A stretch of 64,000 bases of DNA from Whalleya microplaca (Eukaryota; Ascomycota; Sordariomycetes; Xylariales; Xylariaceae). The notes below the pieces were generated by a model. That model did no database searches. It was not told the DNA's origin and worked only from the letters and a program-made list of their open reading frames with translations. The position numbers and the translations under genes were made by a program. This document shows, one piece after another, positions 12,501 through 23,989 of this stretch. Position 1 is the stretch's first letter. Every line of letters starts with the position of its first letter. The DNA lies in NCBI GenBank assembly GCA_022497155.1, contig MU385763.1, forward strand, positions 62,001 to 126,000. The letters are read 5' to 3'.

Positions 12501-13760
12501 TCTAAGCAAAGGAAAAACACAAAACCTAACTATAAAACGCTATTAGTAGCCGGAACTATATACTTATATCAGCTAATATATAAATAACTGTAATTATTAT
12601 ATAACAAAAGTGCTAAAAAATAAAACCCTAAAGTTACTAAACCCGCTCCCCGTCCTAAAAAAAACTTAGCAAAATATTATAATAAATTTTAAATATATAA
12701 TACCAAATAACGAAAAGAATAATAATCTATTTATTATTATCGATTATTTTAATAAAATTCCGTGGTTAATACTATGCAAACGTACCGCAACTATAAAAAA
12801 CGTTACGTAAATATATTACTAGAGACTTTTTAAACTGCTAAAATAGCCATAATTAATAACTAGCGACTGCGGGTCGTAATTTATTTCCGACTTTACTAAC
12901 AAGCTATTAAAAATTTATAACATAAAGCTAAATTTTTTTTCAATAAAGCATAAACAAATTACAAAATAAGTAGAAATTATAAATAAATATATCGATTAAA
13001 AATTACAACCATTCGTCGATTATTTTTAACGAAACTAATTTTACGCAATACCAGCAATAAATATAATATAAGCTTCCGTACCCCACAAATCATTAGGTGG
13101 CATATCGCTACAAAAAGTACTAATAGAATAACTTATAAAAATATTATTTAATTAAAAAACTCGAACTCGGGCGATAGCTCGATTAGCGCCTAAAAAACGA
13201 TTATCGCGTGAAAAGGCGCAAAAGGTAGCTTAAAAAATACGGGAGTACACTAATTATACGCGTTATATAGTAAAAAAAATACAAGATCAAATAACACGAT
13301 AAATAAACCAACATTATCGGAAGCCGGACTTTAACATTAAAAATAAAGTATATATCCTTAAAAAAATAAATATAAATACCGACCGGCTAAATAACAAGCT
13401 AAACTATCTTATAACACGTTAATATTATAAAATTATCGAGGAAAAACTAAGCAGCCCTAATATATATAAACTAAAGCTATTAAACAACTAGCGAGAGTAT
13501 AAATAGTTTTACGCCGACCGACTATAACAATTTACTAACAATTCTATACCTAGACAAGCAGCTAAAAACCTATCAGGTAAAATTATAAATCTAAATCTAA
13601 AAAAGAAAAAATGGGAGGTCGAAAAAATTTTATTATCGCGACTACACTATTATAAATTATAATATCAGATATAATAGTACAGATAAAACATAAATCTAAA
13701 ATAATACCTAGCTAGCAATTTTAAAAACGCAGTAATAAAATTAAAAAACTACTATAAAGT
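9600..13760 (+). pseudogene. pol of retrotransposon B: protease, RT, RNase H, integrase, chromodomain
   Basis: Protease: ALADTEAN at about 9680-9703, where the family has DTGA (Gly to Glu). Reverse transcriptase: about 10980-11470, with FYIDYRKLNAIT, KIFTKIDIK, YKILPFGLTNGPSTF and YIDN at 11290-11301 (second catalytic Asp to Asn). RNase H: about 11745-11830 (ILIKTDS...ILSQ). Integrase: a zinc-binding region near 12560-12610, then DDE parts with IIIDYFNKIPW near 12735, ITSDCGS near 12858 and VEIINKYID near 12970. Chromodomain: about 13605-13730, with KKWEVEKILLSRLHYYKL and YLASNFKNA. Stops and missense changes occur throughout, so the copy cannot be active. Confidence 0.88.
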
Positions 13761-14154
13761 TAATCCTAATAAAGTAAAACCATTATTACAGTTAAAATAA
13801 TAATTAAAGGCAACGGAGCAAAATAGGTTTAATATACCGCATAAAAATAACGATAAAGCCGATAAAATAGCAATAAAGCATATAAAACGTCGCTTCCGCG
13901 GAATGCGTAATTAAGAAGGAAAGAGCGTGCGGGAGTAACTATATAGATTATAATTACAGGGCTAACAACTAATAAAACTTACAAATATATAACGTAATTA
14001 ATTAACTGCCAAGGGAAATAAGGGCCTTAAACATACTAACTAATTTACTAATCCGAAAGTATCCCTCCTTTGCCTAAAAAACATTTAGGTTTACGGTTTA
14101 AGCCTTAAGCGTGGCAAAAACTCGGGTCGAGTCCTTTTTTTTACCGGGGGGGAT

Positions 14155-14394
14155 TATTATAGCCTTAGGCCCTAATTGCCCTGGTTACTAAATCAGCTTA
14201 AGCTTATAAATAAATAAAGTGGTCTATATACCTATCCCTAGTAACCTTAACGCGTAACTTGCACCCCCACTAAAGCACCTATATAACTCGGGTGCCGCGC
14301 TAAGTAAACTTTTAGTCCTTAAGCTACTTTTTCTCATTATTAATATACGTACACTAGACCACCGCGCCTTATTACGTATTTGACAGCCGTGATA
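14155..14394 (+). repeat. 3' LTR of retrotransposon B
   Basis: 240 bp, ending GCCGTGATA (CA to TA), followed by ATTTC. Differences from the 5' LTR are nearly all C-to-T or G-to-A. Confidence 0.92.
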
Positions 14395-14569
14395 ATTTCG
14401 CTAGTTACTTAAAGAGTTAAAGAAAGAATTTCGCCGGCGCTTAAAAGATATAGCGGAAATAATATTTACTAATAATATAGCAATAAAATCAATAGCGCAA
14501 AAAGTTATTACTAAATATAATAGCGCGAATAGCTTTGCCTAATTTAATAACTAAAAAACCTTATAATTA

Positions 14570-14812
14570 TATAACGGCTTAAGAAAAAAAGCGGCGTATA
14601 TTATATAATAAATATATATTACTAAAAATTATAAAGTAAAGAATAAAAGGTTAGCTAATTATTATATAATAGCCTGATTTAAAAAAACCTCCTTACCTAA
14701 TTACTTAAGCTATTTAACTAAGCATGTGGTTTAACAGGTTATATATGCGGGGCTTAAGGTATGCTACAGCTTATAAAGCTTTATAACACCCTATAGGGCT
14801 TATGCCGTAACA
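14570..14812 (-). repeat. LTR of element A (5' LTR, reverse)
   Basis: 243 bp, the same length as the partner at 5103. It begins TATAACGGC (G-to-A from TGTAACGGC) and ends TATGCCGTAACA. It differs from its partner mainly by transitions. Confidence 0.88.
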
Positions 14813-15538
14813 CTTTTCACGCTTAACTTTACTACTTTATTTAAGCCAGCTATTATATTAATGCCCAAACCGTTTAATATATTACTAATTAAATTTTAAA
14901 AAGTAACTATAATAAACGTTTCCGTTTAAAGTTTATTTAACGGCAATAAGCCTATCGGTTTTTATATTATAATAAAAACTTATTTAAATATATTCGAGCT
15001 TATTTTATAAGTACGGAATATAAAATAGCTTATAATTAAGCTAAAATCTCGAAATAATTTAAGTTTTTTTAAAAAGCCCGTAAAATATATTCTATTACCC
15101 TTAAATTTAAATATAATATAAACAAGTTAAGTATTAAAATCGGTTGTTTAAAAAATATTTAATTATAAACTTGGGCTAAATTAGCTAAAATTCATTTAGT
15201 TAATTTTAATTTTTAAATCTCCGCTATAATTATTAAATGTTATTTAGCAGTTAAAACTATAATAGCTTTATTTATTATTTTACCTAATACTTAATTATTA
15301 AAAAATTAGTTTTTAAACATTTTTAAAAACTTAACTATTTTAAATATTATTAATAATAGCTGGTTAAATAATTAAATTACTTTAAAGTGGCTAAAATACT
15401 TTAACCGGTATATTAAGCCTTTAAATTTATAGCAAAAACGCTTTTTTATATTTAATAACTATATAAATTACTTAATATATAAATTCTTTAAATTAATATA
15501 ACAATATAACATTATTATATTACCTTTTTTATATATAT

Positions 15539-15793
15539 TATAACGGCTTAAGGAAAAAGGCGGCGCGTGTTACGTAATAAGTGTGTATTACTAAAAATTA
15601 TAAGGTGAGAAATAAAAGGTTAGCTAATTATTATGTGAAAGCCTAACTTAAGAAAACCTTTTTACTTGATTACTTAAGCTATTTAACTAAGCATATAGTT
15701 TAATAAGTCACGTATAAAGGGTAATAAAGTATATTATAGCTATAAAGAGCTTTAGGGAGCTATAAGGTACTTTATAAGCCTTATGCCGTAACA
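15539..15793 (-). repeat. LTR of element C (3' LTR, reverse)
   Basis: It begins TATAACGGCTTAAGG and ends TATGCCGTAACA, next to the polypurine complement TTACCCCCTTAAATT. Confidence 0.88.
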
Positions 15794-17628
15794 TTACCCC
15801 CTTAAATTTACTATATATAATAGCTAATAACTGCTAGCTTATAGCGTACCTAATATATATAGGGATGAACTTAATTACTACTGCCTTAAAAATGATTTTT
15901 CGACTTTATTTACCTTTATATTATAATATATTAAATTTATATACGCCTTAACATTAGTATTAAATAAACTTATTAAAATTTTAAAAATCGAGTCCTTTAT
16001 AAAATTTAATTAATCTATTATATTCTTTTATAATTACCTAATATCGACTATTATAATTAGCTATTACTATTATTATTATAACTTATTTACCCCTTTAAAA
16101 CTTATCCCGTATCCTCGTTATCGGCGTATAATTTACGGAAGTTCGATTTATATAAAAGTAACGGGCAATCTTAAATCTTATATAATTTATTTCTATAACG
16201 TTAGCATTAGCTATTACGCTTCCGATTTATACGCTTATTAAAGGTATTAAAAACTGCCATTTATCTCTCGAAAGTTTAAAATAATATAATTTTAAATACC
16301 TTTGCCACTTTTTCGGAAGTATTATAAACGTAGATTATACCGACCGAAATATTTATAACATTAAAATTATAAAAACCGGAAAAAACGTAATAACCTAACT
16401 GTTAGTATAACTAAAGAATAAATTTGTTATAAGTATTTAGCATTAAATCCCTTTTAAAAAACTTCCGTTTTAGTTTATTATTTATAATATAACGTAAACA
16501 ATTAACCCGGTGCTTTTTAAATAAATCTATTTTACTTATTTCTTAAGTTTATCGGTATTATTATATTAGAAAAATACGAATAAACTTATTAGGACTTGAT
16601 ATAATAGATTAAAACTTAACCGCCGCTTATATAGCTTTATTCGAGTCGGCGTAAATTAATTTTAAAATATTTAAAATAGTTTAATAATTCCAAACGCCGC
16701 TTTTTTATGCGTAAGCTATAATAAAAAGGATAATATATTATACCTTAGGCTCGAGACAGGCGTACACGTAATAAAACTTAGCTTAAAATAATTTAATCGC
16801 TTCGCTATCGATTTTTAATTTGCCGGCAATCTAAAAAATCCATACGTTAAAATCTAACGGGCTAAATAAAGTAAGAAAATTTAGGAGGACTAATCGAGGG
16901 CGTAATTACTTAAATAATAAAACACTATAAATAGTTTTTATAACGTTAAACTTAAATTTAATAAAAGTTTTATCGGCTTAAAGCTGTTAAACGTAACCTT
17001 TATAATCGGCCTTTAACGCGTTAACGTAAGTATTAAATTTAAAAATAAATTTAACACGTAAGGCTTAAAGTATAGCGTTTAACTCGTTATTACCGAAAAA
17101 CGCTATTACCGTTATAAAAAATTTCAGGTTTATTACGTTATCGCTATATTAAATCTAATAAAAAAATGGCTTCCTACCGCGTAATCGCTATATTAAAAAA
17201 AAAGGATCTAAAAGCCGCGTAATCGCTATATTAATCGGATAGAAAAATATTTAAAAGACATAATCGGCAAAATTAACAGGTATGCTTTAAGGCTAAAAGC
17301 CTAGCTATTCTTATAATGCTTAAAATAATTAATCCGGTAAAAAGATTATTAACGGGAAATTATAACTATTACGCCGGAATAGCTGACTTAACCTATTATT
17401 AATAAACTTAACTAATAATTCTTAAGGTAAAACTACTAATCGTCGGTATATGTCGCTAGCTACCTAAAGCGCTAAAGATATTATAACACTTAATAAAAAA
17501 AGGCTAAGTTGCCGATCGAAAAAAAGAAAAATTAACGGGTAATTAATTAATTACGCTAATTAAAAAAGGCGCTAAATAAATACGATAACGGAATTAGTTA
17601 AATTTAACGCTAAAAGACTTTATAATTA

Positions 17629-17882
17629 TATAATAGCTTAAAAAAAAAGCGGCGTGTATTACGTAATAAATATATATTACTAGAAATTATAAAGTAAGAA
17701 ATAAAAAGTTAGCTAATTATTATATAAAAGCCTGACTTAAAAAAACCTCCTCACTTAATTACTTAAACTAGTTAATTAAGTATATAGTTTAATAAGTCAC
17801 GTATAAGGGGTGGTGAGGTATATTATAGCTATAAAGAGCTTTAAAAAGCTATAAAGCACCTTATAAGCCCTGTGCCGTGACA
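17629..17882 (-). repeat. LTR of element C (5' LTR, reverse)
   Basis: It begins TATAATAGC, heavily RIP-altered from TGTAACGGC, and ends GTGCCGTGACA. The TATAT duplication follows. Confidence 0.88.
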
Positions 17883-18733
17883 TATATTATATATAAATTA
17901 CAGCCGTTAAATATCAGCTTATTTTATACCTTTAAATATCGGTATTAAGGCATATTAATCGAGGCTATTTAAAATAGCGCTTATAATTTTAATAAAAGTG
18001 ATTTTTTAGCTAGCTATTAATTTATTAAAAATAACACTTTTATAAAAAACAATATATTTATTAGCTAGCGATACTTAAGCTTTAAATTTTTAAGCTATTT
18101 ATTATATTTAATACTTTTTAAAATCCCTTATTATCGGCGCTTTAAAAGTATTCCTAGCAAAATTAGCTAAAATATATAGCCTTTATTTCTTATAAATAAC
18201 CTCACACGTTAAGAAAAAAGTAATTTATTAAATAAAAGTTTATTTAAACGCTTTTAATAAACCTAAAAATAATTTAACATTATTTAAAATATATAAGTTT
18301 ATAAATAAAGTAGTTTAAAGTTAACTAAACCCCTTTATTTTTTATAGTTAATTATATATAATAAAAACTCGAAAAAATACGGCACGTTATAGCTATTAAT
18401 AAAGTTATAATAATTGCCGAGCTATAGCAGTTTTATAAAATTAAAATTAAACGCTAGTATTACTTTAACCGGAGAATATTAATAAGTAACATTAATCCCT
18501 TAAAAATTAAGGATAGCCGCTTCCGAATAGTTAATTTAAAGAACTTAAGGCGTGTTAAATAGCGTATTAAATAAAAAAGGCTTAAAAAAAGCTTAAAAAC
18601 AATAAATTAACAGCTTTTCGCGCATAATTTATAATAATTAAAAATAATTTAAAAACAAGATTTAATAAAAAAAACAAATTATTATTATAAGCTTTTTATT
18701 AATAACCCGGACTTTTTTTAAACTTATTACTGT

Positions 18734-18987
18734 TATTATAACACAGGCTTATAGGGTGCTTTATAGCTCTTTAAAGGTCCTTATAGCTATAGCATACCCC
18801 ATTACCCCTTATACGTAACTTATTAAACCACATGCTTAATTAAATAGCTTAGGTAATTAAGTAAGGAGGTTTTCTTAGGTTAGGCTGTCATATAACAATT
18901 AGCTAACCTTTTACTCCTTACCTTATAATTTTATAAAAATATATATTTATTATTTAAATGCGCCACCTCTTTTTTTAAGCCGTTACA
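18734..18987 (+). repeat. 5' LTR of element D
   Basis: 254 bp. The start TATTATAACACAGG is a RIP form of TGTCACGGCACAGG, and the end is AAGCCGTTACA. The less altered middle (AAGTAAGGAGGTTTTCTTAGG) matches the other family LTRs. Confidence 0.86.
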
Positions 18988-19066
18988 TAATTATAAGATC
19001 CTTTAGCGCTAAATTTAGCTAATTTTATCCATTAAGCTATTGTAATTAATTTAACACTTTTAACGT

Positions 19067-19603
19067 CGATTTATAACGCGTTACAGCAATCGTTATTTTT
19101 ACTTTACTTATTAATTTATAACTAGTTACGGCAATAAAGTCTAATTTATAACTAATTATAACAGACACTTTACCTTTAGTACTTTAAGCCTTTAGCGATA
19201 CGTATAAATAATTAGTAACGTTACCTTTGAAATTATTAATTACCTTTACTAGTTACTAGTTAAGTTAGCTACCCTTTTTTTTCTCCCATTAGACCTCGTT
19301 TTATTAAACACATATAATAATATCTAATTAATCAGCACTAAATTACGCCTATTATTTTTACCGACCTCGTTTTTTAAACACTTTCCTCGTTTTTATTTAA
19401 TTTATATTATAATACGGCAGATTCGAACTTATTTATTATTACCTGTTAATTTATAATTCGTTACAGCAGCACGGTTAATTTTTTTTAGCTTAATTTATAA
19501 TTTGTTACGGCAAATTACCTACCTTTTTTAACTCGATTTATAACTAGTTACGGCAAGTTACCCTTTATTTATTTATATACTAATTTATAACTAGTTGCGG
19601 CAA
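19067..19603 (+). repeat. Array of about eight 24-bp repeats in the leader of element D
   Basis: Copies of ATTTATAACTAGTTACGGCA, each centred on the palindrome AACTAGTT, occur near 19067, 19111, 19141, 19397 (weak), 19446, 19490, 19533 and 19580, separated by irregular spacers of about 6-230 bp. They lie between the 5' LTR and gag. They are absent from the corresponding leader of F and are not seen in A or C. Variation among copies is mostly C/T or G/A. Confidence 0.75.
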
Positions 19604-19639
19604 TATATCGGCAATAGTTTTTATTAGCGGCGGTAAAAT

Positions 19640-20700
19640 TTACGCCGCTATTTAAACAGCCACGGCTACCTTATATATTAAACTTATATTTAAATTTAAT
19701 GCCTATATTAAATCCTTAAAAGGCAATTATAAAAGTTACGTTTAACAGCTTTAAGTCGATAAGTCTTTTATCGAAACTAAGCTTGCTATTGTTAAAACTA
19801 CTTACAGTACTTTTTTAGTTAAGCAGTTACGCTCTCGACTTATCCTCCTAGATTCTCTTACCTTATTTAGCCCGTTAGACTTTAATATATAAATATTGTA
19901 GCTATTAGGTAAGCTAAGCGTTAACGGCAATACTTTCGGCTTACCGGAAGCAAAATTCCATTACGTATACGCTCGATTTAAACCTAAAATATAACATTTT
20001 ATTAACTCCGTTTTTTATTAAATATAAGAAATAAAAGTCTAAAACTATTAGCAGATTTTAAATACCTTAAACCGACTATACGAGAATCCAAATAAGGCCG
20101 ATCGGGCCGCTAAACGTTTTTACAATTTTAAATAAAGTTAAAACAAATCCATTCGTACCTTTTTAATAAACTGGGAGCGTTAGATATATAAATTAAGCGC
20201 CGTTACTTTATCTAATGCATTTAAAATCTAAAGCCTCCGTTATAATATAAACGATCGACTAAAGAATAAACTAAATAAAATAAATCAGCTTTAAGGACTA
20301 CCGGAAAACTATAATAAATTTATCTCTTTATTTTACCGATTATTAAAATATTATATTTATAAAACTAAAAGAAATATATCGTTAGTTTTTTATTACTCGA
20401 ACGTAATAAACACGTTTATTAATATAATTTACGTCTATTATTTAACGATTTATAGCAAGTCCGAAAATACCTTTAAAAATAATAAATAACTACTTAAAAT
20501 TACGTCACTTTAAACAGCAGCAAGTTAATAAGCTCTCCCTGCCTTAAAAATTAAGCAGTAATATTATCGGAAGTAATACGCTTATATACATTATAGTAAT
20601 AAAGATTACGAAATTTCGAAATGCCCTTTATTACTAGCAAAATCGAACTTTCGAAAACTTTTCGCCGACAAAAACAGCGGTCACGAAAATTAAATAAGTA
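19640..20700 (+). pseudogene. gag of element D, RIP-degraded
   Basis: A long Gag-like frame with many stops contains AYIKSLKGNYKSYV, the conserved LRSRLILLDSL region and KFHYVYARFK. It ends with a zinc knuckle at 20583-20624 reading Y-x2-Y-x4-Y-x4-C, the C-C-H-C pattern with three of the four ligands turned to Tyr by single transitions. No protease, RT or integrase motif follows before the polypurine tract, so the internal region is gag only. The same protein can be followed in F (plus strand) and, reversed, in A and C. Confidence 0.7.
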
Positions 20701-21103
20701 ATTAAAAAAGTAATTAATTATAACAGCAGATATATAACTTATAATAGTTAATATTAAATAGTTATAAAAGAATATAATAGATTAATAAAATCCTTTTAAA
20801 AGACTTGATTTTTAAAATTTTAATAAATTTATTCGGTATTAATATTAAATCTTATATAATTTATATAAATAGAGATATAAGGGTTAAATAAAATTAAAAA
20901 ATCACCTTTTAAAAACAGTAATAATTAGGTTAATCTTTACATATATTAGGTACGCTATAAGCTAACTATTATTAGCTATTATATATAGTAAATTTAAGGA
21001 GGTAATATTACGGCATAAGTTTATAAAGTACTTTATAGCTCCCTAAAAGTCTTTATAGTTATAATATACCCCATTACCCCTTACACGTGACTTATTAAAC
21101 TAT

Positions 21104-21419
21104 TGTCTTAAAATAGGGTGTTAAGGTAAATCGAAAGTGAGATATTAAGTTAAAATGAGTGTATAATAGCTGCCAAAACTATATGTATAACTATTTGACT
21201 ATTTAGTGATATTTATGATAAAAAAGTGAAGGAGATATAAGGGAAAAGGTTAGCTAAATACAGGTATATAATCTACTGTAAATTGCCCTATAAAATGCCC
21301 TGTGAATACCCTATAAAGTGCCTTATAAAGTGCCTTATAACGTGGCTCCAAGGGGCTTTTAGTAGCTCCTAAGCTGCTATTAATACCCGTAATCCCTTGC
21401 CCCATTACATTCCTCCCTG
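21104..21419 (+). repeat. 5' LTR of element E
   Basis: It starts TGTCTTAAAATAGGGTG and ends CCCCATTACA, and is about 10 bp longer than its partner through an extra short repeat (CCTTATAAAGTG-type). Compared with the solo LTR at 44118-44409 it shows many G-to-A and C-to-T differences. Confidence 0.88.
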
Positions 21420-21554
21420 ATTTTTCAGCTAGCGTCCACGCAGCTGAAAAATCTGAAAAAAAAAAAAAAAAGAAAAATAAAAACACGCCCCACACTTAAA
21501 TGCCTAACCTTCAGATCTGACAAAAAAATTTTCACCCCAGAGACCTCAGGGTAA

Positions 21555-21870
21555 CAGGTCAGATAGCCACAGCTATCAGCAGCAGCAGGTCAGGTCAGGT
21601 CAGGTCAGGTGGCCATAGCTTACAGCTAATCAGCAGCAAGTCAGGTGACAGCAGGTAACAATAAGTCAGCTAGCCACAGCTAGCAGCAGCAGCAGCAGGT
21701 CAGGTGACAACAGGTCAGCTAGCCACAGCTATCAGCAGCAGCAGGTGGTCAGGTAACCTCCCTGTAAGCCTCCCTAGCAGCTGACAGCAGGTGACAGCAG
21801 GTCAGCAGGTGACAGCAGGTCAGCAGGTGACAGCAGGTCAGCAGCAGCAGCAGCAGCAGCAGCTGACAGC
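21555..21870 (+). repeat. CAG / CAGGT microsatellite-like tract inside element E
   Basis: Runs of CAG (up to eight), CAGGT and GTGACAGCAG words alternate over about 315 bp, with the longer word AGCTAGCCACAGCTA repeated. CpA sites, the preferred RIP target, are abundant and intact. A chance frame from 21791 gives a Gln-rich start but no recognisable protein. Confidence 0.8.
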
Positions 21871-22422
21871 CTCCCTTGCTGCTGAAAGTGGCATTCAAGT
21901 GATGAGGTATATCAGGGTATATAAAAAAGTATCATCCGATATCGTCGTCCATATAAATTATATACGTATCAATAGCTGGCTACATCTAGCCACATACCAA
22001 ACACAATCAGTTTATTACCGTTACCTATATAAAATAGACAGGTTTATATATAAAAACATACGGTCTAATGTCTCTAGTATTATCGCGCTTTATATTCCTA
22101 GTGTCCTAGTATATAAAAAAAAAAGAAAATTCGTAAATCGTAAGTGACAAATGACGTGAATGTAATATAAATAAAAGCAGCTAGCTAGCTATCGATCGAG
22201 CATATAGCTTAGTTCGATTTATATAGGAAATAAGTAACTATCGGACAAAAGGAATAATCGCGTGCGACATATCGGATAAAAATAAAGTAAGTCTGACAGC
22301 ATATACTTTAAGTAGCTATTGCTAGTAAATTCTATGCCTCCGTAACTTGTAATATAAAAGACTGTTTTTGCTCGATTAATTAGAAGGCAAGGAAGTTAAG
22401 GCCTGTCCGGGAGTAAGCCAAA

Positions 22423-22728
22423 TGTCTTAAAACAGGGTGTTAGGGTAAATCGAAAGTGAGATATTAAGTTAAAATGAGTGTATAATAGCTGCCAAAGCTA
22501 TATGTATAACTATTTAACTATTTGGTGATATCTATAGTAAAAAAGTAAAAGAGATATAAGGAAAAAGGTTAGCTAAATATAGGTATATAATCTACTGTAA
22601 ATTGCCCTATAAAGTGCTTTATAAATACCTTATAAAGTGCCCTGTGAAGTGCCCTATGACGTGGCTCCAGGGGGCTTTTAATGGCTCCTAAGCTGCTGTT
22701 AATACCCGTAATCCCCTGCCCCATTACA
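22423..22728 (+). repeat. 3' LTR of element E
   Basis: 306 bp, starting TGTCTTAAAACAGGGTG. The D LTR sequence resumes directly after it. Confidence 0.88.
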
Positions 22729-23168
22729 TTATATACTTAGTTAAATAGCTTAAGTAATTAGGTAAAAAGGTTTTCTTAAGTTAGGCTGTTATATAATAAT
22801 TAATTAACCTTTTACTCCTCATTTTATAATTTTATAAAAATACACAACTATTACTTAAATGCGCCACCTCTTTCCTTAAGCCGTTACAACTATTATTAGA
22901 AAAAATTACGTTAATTTTTTCGGAATTTTTATTATAAAATTACTATTATAAAAGTAGTTAAACTAAAGGATCTAATTAAACGTTATAAAATTACTTTAAA
23001 TTAATTAAATTAAAAATATAAAAACTAATATACTTAAGTATTTATAAAGCCATTAAATTAAACACTTATTTATATATTATTAACGGGGCTTAATTTCGAA
23101 CGCCTTAATAAAATCCTCGTAAACCACCGGGATAAAGTTCGCGTAATAATAAAACATAAAGCCGAAAC

Positions 23169-23411
23169 TATTACGGCATAAGCCTTATGGGGTGCTATAA
23201 GGCCCTATAAGTTATAGCATACCTTAGGCCCCGCATATATAACCTGCTAGATTATATACTTAATTAAATAGCTTAAGTAATTAAGTAAGGAGGTTTTTTT
23301 AAGTTAGGCTATTATATAGTAATTAATTAACCTTTTATTCCTCACCTTATAATTTTTAGTAATATATACTTATTATATAATACGCGCCGCCTTTTTCCTT
23401 AAGCCGTTATA
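23169..23411 (+). repeat. 5' LTR of element F
   Basis: It begins TATTACGGCATAAGCC and ends AAGCCGTTATA, both RIP forms of TGTTACGGC...CCGTTACA. Confidence 0.87.
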
Positions 23412-23989
23412 TAATTATAAAGTCCTTTAGTTATTAAATTAAGCGAAGCTATTTACGCTATTGTATTTAGTAATAACTTTTTGCGCTATCGATTTTGTTG
23501 CCGTATTATTAGTAAATATTATTTCCGTTATATTTTTCGAGCGCCGGCGAGGTTTCTTTTTTAGCTTTTTAAATAGCTAACGAAATATATCGACAATTAG
23601 TAGTTTTGCTTTAAAAATTGTCAGTCAAATTTACTAGTAGCTAATTAGGTTAGCGATTTTCTAATATAATTAGCGAAATCTCTTATTAGTTATTTTTTAT
23701 TCCTATATTATTATATTTATATATTTAATAAGCTAGCTTTTTTATAATAAAACGTGCTTAAGATTTTAGTTAATCTCGTTATAATTAATATTTAGTTCGG
23801 TTTATATTATATATCGGATATTTTTTTTTCTTTTTTTTTAATCGATATGTTAATTTTCCGGCGATTTAGGGAATACTTTTTTTTATTCGATTTTTCGACT
23901 TAGTTTATGCGAACGTAAGGCCGAAAATTTCGTTTTTTTTATAGCGGTAATAGTTTTTATTAGTAGTAATAAGCTTAACGCCGTTTTTT

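Larger units (their letters stand above)
7050..14394 (+). mobile_element. Ty3/gypsy chromodomain retrotransposon B, complete structure, RIP-inactivated
   Basis: Two 240-bp LTRs (7050-7289, 14155-14394) and a perfect ATTTC duplication (7045-7049 and 14395-14399) bound a 7345-bp element inserted in element A. Inside, in order on the plus strand, are gag with a zinc knuckle, protease, reverse transcriptase, RNase H, integrase and a C-terminal chromodomain. This order and the chromodomain place it among fungal chromoviruses. A G-rich polypurine tract (CCGGGGGGGA) ends at 14153, just before the 3' LTR. The 5' LTR still starts TGTCACGGCC, while the 3' LTR starts TATTATAGCC, five RIP transitions in ten bases. 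No tRNA primer site could be recognised after 7289. Confidence 0.92.
5103..14812 (-). mobile_element. Gag-only LTR element A (reverse), interrupted by retrotransposon B
   Basis: Two 243-bp LTRs at 5103-5345 and 14570-14812 are flanked by CCTTT (5098-5102) and CTTTT (14813-14817), a 5-bp duplication with one C-to-T change. Removing B and its 5-bp duplication leaves 2360 bp. The internal sequence matches element F in reverse orientation. It carries a degraded gag and runs straight into a polypurine tract (seen here as TTACCCCCCTAAATCC at 5346) with no room for pol. The interrupted sequence rejoins exactly at 7049/14400, as shown by the unbroken counterpart in element C near 17435-17465. Confidence 0.88.
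15539..17882 (-). mobile_element. Gag-only LTR element C (reverse)
   Basis: It is 2344 bp with LTRs at 15539-15793 (255 bp) and 17629-17882 (254 bp) and a perfect TATAT duplication (15534-15538, 17883-17887). It belongs to the same family as A, D and F. Its slightly longer LTRs (254-255 bp, with an extra GCTATAAAGAGCTTT-like stretch) group it with D. The internal part is a degraded gag read on the minus strand with no pol. It interrupts the transposase frame of element P. Confidence 0.9.
14818..18100 (+). pseudogene. Fot1/pogo (DDE superfamily) transposase fossil, split by element C
   Basis: The plus-strand frame at about 15355-15538 reads SWLNN.ITLKWLKYFNRYIKP, then FIFNNYINYL and YNIIILP. 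This lines up with the Fot1 signature of a WL.HF segment, an LLILDGH.SH segment holding a catalytic Asp (here Asn), and an NIIPL segment. After element C and its TATAT duplication, the frame at about 17898 resumes with L.PLNI...KYRY..ILIEAI and FNKSDFLASY, matching the LQPLDV...PLK...Y and FL.A motifs that follow. There is a one-base frame change at the (TA)n insertion site. In-frame TAA/TAG codons are frequent. The N-terminal DNA-binding part, expected in 4240-5102, could not be recognised. Confidence 0.75.
21104..22728 (+). mobile_element. Short LTR element E, non-coding, inserted in the 3' LTR of D
   Basis: It is 1625 bp, with LTRs at 21104-21419 (316 bp) and 22423-22728 (306 bp) starting TGTCTTAAAA and ending CCCCATTACA. 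The duplication is 4 bp, CTAT/TTAT. The roughly 1-kb internal part has no gag or pol. It is rich in CAG and CAGGT repeats and is visibly less AT-rich than its LTRs. Its last 65 bp or so (ending GGCCTGTCCGGGAGTAAGCC) match the 3' end of the internal region next to the LTR at 55145-55381. E is therefore probably a deletion derivative of a larger family. Confidence 0.88.
18734..22888 (+). mobile_element. Gag-only LTR element D (forward), 3' LTR split by element E
   Basis: The LTRs are 18734-18987 (254 bp) and 21006-22888 interrupted by E. When E and its 4-bp duplication are removed, the second LTR is exactly 254 bp. The flanking duplication is ACTGT (18729-18733) and ACTAT (22889-22893). Without E the element is 2526 bp, longer than A, C and F because its leader carries an array of about 24-bp repeats. 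gag ends shortly before a polypurine tract (AAGGAGGTAA at 20996-21005) and no pol is present. Confidence 0.9.
21006..22888 (+). repeat. 3' LTR of element D, split by element E
   Basis: The LTR parts are 21006-21103 (98 bp) and 22729-22888 (160 bp), sharing a 4-bp duplication CTAT/TTAT. 98 + 160 - 4 gives 254 bp, the same as the 5' LTR. Confidence 0.9.

Noticed and set aside
19067..19603. CRISPR-like repeat-spacer array
   Set aside because: This is a eukaryotic genome, the repeats vary, the spacers differ greatly in length and the array lies in a retroelement leader. It is listed as a retroelement repeat instead.
21791..22147. Plus-strand open frame starting with Gln-rich repeats inside element E
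   Set aside because: The Gln run is just the CAG microsatellite read in frame, and the rest is AT-rich sequence with no known protein pattern. Elements of this type do not encode such a protein.
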